Of a DNA stretch of 64,000 bases, positions 55,973 to 64,000 are shown piece after piece. Made by a program: the position numbers and the translations under genes. Origin of the DNA: Elysia chlorotica (Eukaryota > Mollusca > Gastropoda > Plakobranchidae); NCBI GenBank assembly GCA_003991915.1, contig RQTK01000007.1, positions 1,042,097 through 1,106,096 on the forward strand, read 5' to 3'. The stretch's first letter is position 1. Every line of letters starts with the position of its first letter. Under the pieces are notes generated by a model. The model did not search any database, had not been told where the DNA came from, and saw only the letters and a list, made by a program, of their open reading frames with translations.

Positions 55973-57348
55973 TGTGTTTAACTTGCTTCTCTCGTTACTT
56001 CATACCAGTTTCCTTGGTGTAGTTTCATCTTTTAGAAGGAGCCAGTGGACTGAATGTGTCAAAACAATTGCCATTTCGACAAAGAATCAAACAATCTGTC
56101 AAAAGTCTCTGAAAACAAAAATAGACCAAAAATTTTTAAAATATGGCAAGGAATTATATTGCATATTTTATTTTTAAAGTAAATTACATATACATGGTAA
56201 ATATATCTCACATATTTATAAGTCCACTGCCAGTAACATGAAGCATTTCTTTTTTAATGTAGACCAATTTTCACTAACAGAATTCAAATTAAGAATTCAT
56301 AGTTTTTTGTGTGCAATAAATCTTTCTTACTATATTTTACAATTGATGCTTGCCAATTCTACTTGTTTGCAAGTCAGAGTATAATGCTCATCTTCCTCTA
56401 CCAAAGTTTTAGGATTAGTCTATCCAACTGACAAAATGAGGTTTAGGCCTATAGAGTCGATGAGATTGATATTGAAATAAACGTATCCTTTTAACAAACG
56501 GCAGATTTTTTACATTAAAAAATACATTTCAGCCTTTAGGCTACTTGACAACGATAAAAATATCTTTGAAAAATTTGTCATTTCTCAAAAATCAGTTTAT
56601 TGCCAGTTAGGTGATTGGTGGGGAAAAACTAATCTCATTTACATTGTGCAAGGTTGATTCGATTCTTGGTGTCCCACCCATTTGATAGCCCACAGGCTAG
56701 GGACCACAAAACTCAAGGAGTGCTGATGGATCTTATAGATCAGATCTGTAGATCTAGCCTATACAGCCTTAAAGAAATGCATGCAATAACCACCAAGTGA
56801 GGTCGAATGTACAGAGGTTTATGTTTGAGACTAGCTATGTTTAGAATTCTAGATCTTTTCTAGACATTCACAATCACAACAGTGTTGTTATTGTCTACCG
56901 GAAACTTCAACATTCTTTGGTTGCTTTGGTGTCACAGCAGCAGTAAAAAAAAATTTTCACTCACAATCGTCTCCGTGCATCACAATGTTTATCTAACACC
57001 AAAAGTACTATATACGGAACTCATGTGTGCGTTGATGAAGTTGGGTCGCAAAACAATGCATTCAAACCATATTCAATTAAATTGAATAAAATAATTTCTT
57101 TTATTAACATTCATTGCTTTGATCGATCATAGGAGTAGAAGCCAATGATTCAATTTTCTTGGGATTGCAAAGTTGTCGTGGAATAAACGGAAAGGAAAAA
57201 AAAAAGGAGTGTAATCACTTCCGGGTCAAGAGAAGAAGGAAGAAAAGCACAAACTGAGACGAACGCCTACTTCGTAGAGAACATAAAATTTTAACTTCTT
57301 ACAGTTTATCCCGAGAGGAAAATTTTAGGCAATCTAATTTAATTTACA
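55973..57348. promoter_or_regulatory. Divergent zinc-finger/ARPC5 promoter region
   Basis: Holds the 5' ends of both genes. The right end carries the ETS-like site and ARPC5 5'UTR. The left end contains the zinc-finger gene's 5'UTR. No coding frame or repeat of note. Confidence 0.5.
57217..57224 (+). promoter_or_regulatory. ETS-type core promoter element
   Basis: ACTTCCGG, the reverse complement of CCGGAAGT, 125 bp upstream of the ARPC5 ATG. ETS/GABP-type sites near start sites are common in TATA-less housekeeping promoters. Confidence 0.45.
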
Positions 57349-59303
57349 ATGGCCAAAAACACAGGATCTAGTAAATTTAGGAAAGTCGATGTAGATCAAT
57401 ATGATGAAGACAGGTGAGTTGGAAACAGGCACCGGTGTTAAGCCTTCAGCTTCCTTGACCAAATTCTTTGCAAACTTGAGAAGTTACATGGGCATCCCGA
57501 GATCAGTCTTGATTCTACCGGTACTTCTAAATCTAAATCCAGGGAAGATTCGATATATTGGGATTAAAAACTGCTCTATGGTAGGACTTCAGAATAGTAT
57601 GTAGGTCTATATTCCATCCTTTCACAGGTTTGTTTTCTTTGAAAAGAAAGGTATAGCTTATTTTTTACAATTAGTGCACACACTTAGCCTATAAATGAAT
57701 TCATTGAGAGGTCTTACCTGTTCATGTTTTTGTGTGTGCTGAATGTAAAATTTGTAAGTTTTGTTTTTTTTTTTTGCAAATCCATTTCAAATTATATCAG
57801 CTTTCAAAGTTAAGATTTTTTGCTCTTTCTTAATTGTAAAAGGGAATTAATACAGATGTAGTAACAAAAGAGTAAACTGCTCACTTTGTCCAAAAGCTGG
57901 TCCTGTGCTAATAACTTACTATACCAGCTGCTCTCTTGGTTTTACAGGCGCTAAATGGTAAGATAGTTATTTATAAATAAATAATTTACTTATACAGCAC
58001 TTAATTATGGATTTCAAATATAATTTTGTATATATATATTTCAATGGCTGGAATATCTTTCAGTTTCACCAATGCAAACTATCTCAGACTCACACTGTGG
58101 TCCAACATACCAGCTGCATAATTTACAAGCTTACTTGTAATTTAAAAGGTGTGCTTCAGTCAAGACCTGTAGTAGTTCAACCAGAGGCGAAACCAAACAT
58201 GCATTATATGGTGATCCAAAGAATGAAAAGTATGAGCAGAGAGGAAAGGAGGGAAGAGAGGTTACAAGCAAAGTATGGCTGACATATCGGAGAGCATGAT
58301 AGGAGGAGAAAAAAGATATGTGGCCACGATAACCTGGATAGTAAGAGCAAAGTGTCTTCTTTTGGTAAGTATTATTTTGCTTCAATGCTTTTCATTTATG
58401 AAAATAGATGTTTTAAAATTTAAAAAAATTTTTGTAACTTCCCCCCAGATTTGTGGATGACGTGATTGAAGGTGGTGAAGAAGGAGGACCCAATGAAAGT
58501 GAAGTGAACAACTTACTTGCCAGATATCCTTGAAATTGTTCTAGAGGAAAAGAGATTTTGAAGTCCCTGTTTTTTATTTATTATGACTCAATTCAATATG
58601 CTTCTAAGGAAATTGAATTTTTAAAGCACTTGTGCTAAATCATATAGTTTCCACTAATATGGTTCTAATTTATATATTTTTATGTATTATTTTCAAGTCA
58701 TATGATTATATCATAGTTATGGCGTATCTTGATTCTGAGGCGACTCTCCTAATCCACATTGATGATGCTTTACATAGACCTGAATGCTCCAGCATAACTG
58801 TTGAGATTGAATTGGACAGTAAAATTACACTTGCAAATTTTGAGGAGAGAACATCTAAATTTCATAAGATTATTAAAGCAATAGTTTCTTTCTAATTACT
58901 AACTGTACAAAGTGCAAGTGTTCTTAACTCCCAGCACAGACAAATTCCAAGATGCCTTGTTGCTTGTGCTCCAAAATGCTCCCATTGGATCCAAAAACCA
59001 AGCCGTGAAAGTGAGAGCTTTTATTCCTTGTTTTTTTTTTTTAGCATATTGTTTCTATTAATGTTCTGATTGATGAGTCCTGTCCGTGGCAGATCTGTCT
59101 AACTATATTGTTTCTTAACCAGCCATGTCAATTTTCCGTAACTTTACAGAATTTTTTGTATTGAAAAATAGTTGGCAAATCTGTCAGGGGATTATATGCC
59201 TCTTTGGCTCTCTCTTCTACCTCTTTCTTTCCGCAATACCAAATCGTATTCATTTTGATTTAATTTTTTTTTGGTTTTATGGACATGAATTAGTTTATTA
59301 TTA

Positions 59304-59349
<46 letters not shown>

Positions 59350-60559
59350 CATAATCATTATTAATTGTTATTTTTACGATCATTTTGTTGTTAAAATCTG
59401 TGTCATGTACCAAGATCTTTCTTTTGAAGATTTTTCATAAACTTAAACCCTTTTACTTATCTCAATAATCAAGTAAGACAAATATAATGCTCTCAACTTT
59501 GACATATATTTAGATAATGACCTTCAAGTCTGTTACACTGCTTTTTCAAGTACAAGTTTTTTTTTTTGACTCATGTGCAGATTTTTAAATGAATTCCCTA
59601 CAGCTTTACACAAGTCCTGAGGTCTCTACCTTTCCCTTTTTTATGACTGAGAGAAAAAAAAAACTAACAATATTGATCTATCAAAATCAAGTATATGTGA
59701 GACAGCTTGGGTACATGAGGCACAACATAATATAACATTTTTATAGTTATTTATAACATGCTTAAAACATCAAAAGCACTTTAAGAGGTTGAAAAATTTT
59801 TAGCTCTATGATTTCTAAAGCCAGAGACATCCAACTTTTTGAAAAAATGTAAAAAGTCAATACAGAGTAATTTTCTATGTTTAGAGAGTGTTAAGGCTCA
59901 AAACTTACTCTGACTAGCAACTTGTGCATGATTCATCTTGGTTGCCTCACTAATTTTGTTTTGTTTTGTTTCGTGACCAGGATCGAGCTACAAATCTTTT
60001 GATGCGTGTGTTGACCTCATTCAAGGGGGATATCGATCAGTGTGTGAAGTCACTGGACAGCAAGAGTGTAGACATGTTGATGAAGTACATTTACCGCGGG
60101 TTTGAAATTCCAACGGAAAATAGCAGCGCTGTTCTCCTCACTTGGCACCAAAAGGTAAAACACAATAATCTCTCTCTCTTCTTTCTTTCTTTTGTTCTCT
60201 CTCTCTCTCTCTCTCTCTTCTTTCTTTCTTTCTTTCTCTCTCTCTCTCTCAGATATGTCTAGGCATGTTCACATTACTGCTGACATGTCATGGTTAACTA
60301 TGTGCCCTAGATAAGGTAAAGGATGTTAACAATGGTATATATATAAATCAGTGCAGGCGTATAATACAGTGCAACCATACTCTCTCTTGTTGTCCTAATT
60401 TAATTAAAACAATTACGTAACCTTAGTCTAAATCTATGTCATTTTTTCCCCCTCTCGCTTTCTCTTCCTCACTCTTAAGTGTAATTCTCTTCTCATTAAG
60501 CGCTGTTCTCCTCACTTGGCACCAAAAGGTAAAATACAACAATCTCTCTCTCTCTTCTT

Positions 60560-60611
<52 letters not shown>

Positions 60612-61138
60612 TTCTTTCTCTCTCTCTCTTCTTTCTTTCTTTCTCTCTCTTCTTTCTTTCTTTCTTTCTCTCTCAGATATGTCTAGGCATGGTCCCATTA
60701 CTGCTGACGTGTCATGGTTAACTATGCGCCCTAGATAAGGTGAACGATGTTAACAATGGTATATATATATATATATATAAATCAGTGCAGGTATATAATA
60801 CAGTGCAACCATACTCTCTCGTGTTGTCTTAATTTAATTAAAACAATTAAGTAACCTCACTCTAAATCTATGTCATTTTTGCCCCCCTCTCTCTCTCTCT
60901 CTCTCTTTCTCTCCCACACTCTCACGTGTAATTCTCTTCTCATTATGATTACACAATAAGTTGATACAAGAGCCCACCCATATGGCTTATATTGCATATA
61001 AAATAAATCTCCTGCTTTCTGTCACTGTATTAAACTTTTTTACTTTATAAATTTCTTCGATCCTGTGTTCTCCAGGTGTTTGCTGTCGGCGGCCTGGGCT
61101 CAATAATGCGTGTGATGACCGACAGGAAACGAGTTTAG
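57349..61138 (+). CDS. ARPC5: Arp2/3 complex subunit 5 (p16-ARC)
   Basis: ARPC5 bridges subunits of the Arp2/3 complex, which nucleates branched actin filaments. Exons: 57349-57413, 58449-58523, 58938 (or 58935)-59010, 59981-60154, 61076-61138; 149-150 residues against 151 in human. Family signatures in order: [66 protein letters not shown] and [14 protein letters not shown]. The second intron does not start with GT; it reads ATATCCTT and is a good U12-type AT-AC candidate. The start is in good context (A at -3, G at +4). Intron 4 contains a duplicate of the exon 4 end. Confidence 0.97.
58524..58937 (+). other. Candidate U12-type AT-AC intron in ARPC5
   Basis: The exon ends GCCAG|ATATCCTTGA, matching the U12 5' splice consensus ATATCCTTT. 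Near the 3' end TTCTTAACT at 58921-58929 matches the U12 branch consensus TCCTTAAC, followed 10 nt later by CCAGCAC|AGAC. An AG end at 58934 keeps the same frame but lies closer to the branch point. Confidence 0.82.
59297..59351. repeat. (ATT)n microsatellite
   Basis: TTA/ATT run in ARPC5 intron 3. Confidence 0.9.
60120..60960 (+). repeat. About 375-bp tandem duplication copying an ARPC5 exon end and 5' splice site
   Basis: The end of exon 4 (AGCGCTGTTCTCCTCACTTG, encoding [10 protein letters not shown]) with donor AAG|GTAAAA, the following CT-rich tract and about 200 bp of intron is repeated starting at about 60498. The second exon-end copy (60499-60529) has no base change, and its donor reads GTAAAA. 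CT/CTTT tracts differ in length between copies. Confidence 0.92.
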
Positions 61139-63650
61139 CTGTTCGTGTTTATCTTTTCCTTAGTTGGAGCCACTGCAGGGCTGCTGATCAACGCTGACTT
61201 CTAAATTACTTCCATGCATGGGCTCCTCAAGTGATGAAAGTTCTAGAAAAAAGTGGATTACCTAATTGCCGTGTTGTGATCGGGTAAATCCCCTAGCTAA
61301 ATCTTGTCTTGTGATTTTAAAATCACTTTTTGGAGTATAGGGTAGGAATGTAACTGCCACTGTGAATTTTTAATGAAATATGAATGGTCTCTTTAAGGAT
61401 TTGAAGATTCCCCAGATGGTGCAAGGTGTTTTATGAGAAGTAGGCTGTGTTGATTTACACATTAGCTAATGGAGTTTGCATGAAGAATAAAGTATTGTAC
61501 ACATAGTGCTATCTCAATAGCAATATGTCCTGTACTAGCTGATCTAAAAATACACAATAGAGTGTATACAGTTGTCTTTTCAAATTATATTCAATAGATT
61601 GACAGCCCTGCAGTGTGCAATAGAGAACAAATCTGTGACTTATTCTTCAATTAAAAACTTCAAAACTGAGGTGAAAACCTTTCATCTCCTTCAGGTCCTG
61701 AGTTTGCTACTTTCGACAAAAAAAAAAAAAGGAAAATAGATTATTAATTTTTCAAATGTTTTGAATCCGATGATTTAAGTTCAATGTTGAATTATGATGT
61801 AAAATTTAAAATCTTGGGGTAAATTATAGACTTCCAAGCTTAATAGTGAGTGTGTGGTCTATGAATGTTTTGTTGTGATAATCTGAAGTGATTTGAGGAT
61901 GTGCCGGGTGAAAAGGGGAAACGGAAAGCAAGTTTGGAGTTGATTGTCTTCGATGATGTTTGCCGTCTCTCTGTATTTTATTTTATTTTCTCGCAATTGG
62001 GGAGTGTGGGTTGGTCAGCTGGACCAGAATCACAAAAAAACATATATATGCAAATCACACAACTGTTTCGTTCATTGTCAATGCATTCCTTGATTTGTAC
62101 TCATATTGCGACTGCATGACTGTTGCTTGTTAGCGCTATCTTTTGAAATTATACACACATATTCATTTCTCGTGTAAGGTATGCGATACCAGCAGTAAAT
62201 ATGTCGAATTCTCAAGTGAAAAAAATTATATTGATTCCTACAATTTTTCAGTGTAGACTTTAGAGCATCAACCAAACTTTCTCAACAGTCGAGAATATTT
62301 TTGAATGAGAGTGCCTTGATCACAGAGTTTTAACCATAAAGGTTTGTTCTGCTATTACTATAACATTGCTCTGATCAGTTGAAGCTGGTGTGTGAATTTT
62401 GTCTTTTATTTTAGCTGACACTATTGAATGGGAAACATATATCATTTCTGTATGTAATTGTACTTTTCAACATCATAGTCGTTGTATGCCACAGCTACCA
62501 TAGGCTAATATTTTATACCTAATAATGAAAATGAGCTTGACTATTATAAGTTGAATCAAACCATTATGTGATACACACTACACCTTTTTATGGCTTATGT
62601 TATTTTCTGTGTGTTTGTTTTGCTTTGAGTGTGTTGACATTCTTTTTCAAACAAAAAAAAACATGCTGTTGTGAGATCTTTTGGGTGTTACATATAACAC
62701 ATCAAAGCCATCAAATATATACAGAATGAACATTGGCAGAGACACATTAAATGACACACACAAGAAAAGTGTTTTTTTTCCAGATTTATTGTCACTACTG
62801 AATCAATCAGAGAGCAAATGTAACACAAAAGCACCCGTTCCAAATGATTTGCATGCCGCACATATCACAGTTTAAGTTGTTAGTATTTGGCAAATATAAT
62901 TCCACCTAACTCTTTTAGGGTAAACAGTTCATGCAGTTACCAGAACTATAGGAGAATACATTATGCAAATTTTTTTTTTGGAATGGAAAGAAAGACGACG
63001 TCATCCAATTTGTACTTTTGTTACATCTCATAATTCTTACATGGATTGGGTTTGGTTAAGAATTCTGTCATGGAGTAAATCCTGATTGCCAGCCTTGCTA
63101 TTAACTGAGAATTTAAATATTTTGTATAATAACATAACATACATCCTTTAGACTGTAGAAATTATTTTGTAGAAAATACACACTGAATATTTCTTGAAGC
63201 CTTCTTGAGACTTATAATAAATATTAAAAATTGGATTTCCTCTGGGTACAATCGTTGACATGAGTAGAACCAATCTGTTCACAGTGCATGCAAAAAAAAG
63301 AAAATTCAGTTGGCTTGTCATTACAACACCAAGTCAATTCAAGGCATTCTGGGTAGGTTTAAAAATAGACTTGATCTGCTGTGTGCGGAAAGTTGTGAAA
63401 CAGAAAAAAATACCACTGATTGACATGTCAGAACTAAACCATCATCCCGTACATGTTCCAAGTTTTAATTGAAGCCTGGCCCCTGCTGTGTGTTTATAAA
63501 AACCAATATTCATAATAAGTAATTCCTTAATTACAATCAAATACACTGAAGGTGTAGGTCACCTTAAGTACAACATAGAAAGTATTTTGATTATTTCTAA
63601 GTCGGAATGAATAGAAACTAAAAAAAAAAAAGAAATAAAGTTGTTGGAAT
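61139..63650 (+). other. ARPC5 3'UTR and downstream
   Basis: AT-rich and noncoding. AATAAA at 61486-61491 and at 63634-63639 are candidate poly(A) signals. No element recognised. Confidence 0.5.
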
Positions 63651-64000
63651 GTCAAATGTATACTGGTAGGAACAGAAAATTGTACATCTAGTACAGAAGC
63701 AGAACACTTCCCTTCAATTATGTAACACAGCCAGATATATAATTTACTAATTAAAGATATTTAATTCAGAGGTTTTAAAGATAACAAAACCAATTGTTAA
63801 TTAAAGTGTATATACTTTTTACTTTAATTATATTAAACTAAAAATGTGGTAAAAACTGTAACTTGTAAGTTATGGTTTGTGACATAACATTCAATCATCT
63901 ATTTTTAATTTTTGGACATTAATTCTAGTATGAAACTTAAGGGTTTCAGTCAGTGAAATCAGACTTGTCACATTCAGTAATCAATCCACCAAAAAAAACA
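63651..64000. other. No recognisable feature
   Basis: AT-rich sequence with no gene, RNA or repeat that I can support. Confidence 0.5.

Noticed and set aside
58449..58560. Broken ARPC5 (no GT after exon 2, apparent stop)
   Set aside because: The ATATCCTT boundary and U12 branch site explain it; with that intron the frame is complete.

Overview
The window is animal nuclear DNA. It is AT-rich and intron-rich, full of microsatellites and short dispersed repeats, and contains single-copy metazoan genes. A tRNA-derived SINE family, TAGATCTAGATC-like simple sequence and the moderate divergence of the proteins from vertebrate orthologues suggest a mollusc, probably a gastropod. That placement is inference; the genes themselves are read directly.

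Layout, left to right. (1) INTS5, minus strand, 13112 down past position 158: 18 exons, with the 3' end off the left edge. (2) A 1.1 kb divergent promoter region. (3) COP1, plus strand, 14220-26674: 20 coding exons giving 634 residues (RING, coiled coil, WD40). (4) A repeat-rich stretch of about 4.5 kb with a 5'-inverted LINE, MITE copies and a SINE. (5) An unnamed pseudokinase-domain gene, minus strand, 41239-31713: 10 exons giving about 1121 residues. (6) MESD, plus strand, 44106-47254: five coding exons and a long 3'UTR. It meets, tail to tail, (7) a single-exon C2H2 protein with 17 zinc fingers, minus strand, 55972-52967. (8) ARPC5, plus strand, 57349-61138: five exons, one following a probable U12-type AT-AC intron, then about 2.5 kb of 3'UTR.

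The genes do unrelated housekeeping jobs: snRNA/mRNA 3' processing (INTS5), ubiquitin ligation (COP1), ER chaperoning of LRP receptors (MESD), and actin branching (ARPC5). There is no operon logic. Two pairs are head to head (INTS5/COP1 and zinc finger/ARPC5) and one is tail to tail (MESD/zinc finger).

The most unusual pattern is at splice sites. In three independent genes, tandem duplications begin exactly at an exon-intron boundary and copy the splice site together with its flanking exon sequence. INTS5 has 11 consecutive copies of one 5' splice site, 4 copies of a 3' splice site with its exon head, and a two-copy case. The pseudokinase gene has three such arrays plus one that abuts a 3' splice site. 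ARPC5 has a two-copy case. These arrays of decoy or alternative splice sites look like a recurrent mutational process, and possibly a source of alternative splicing.
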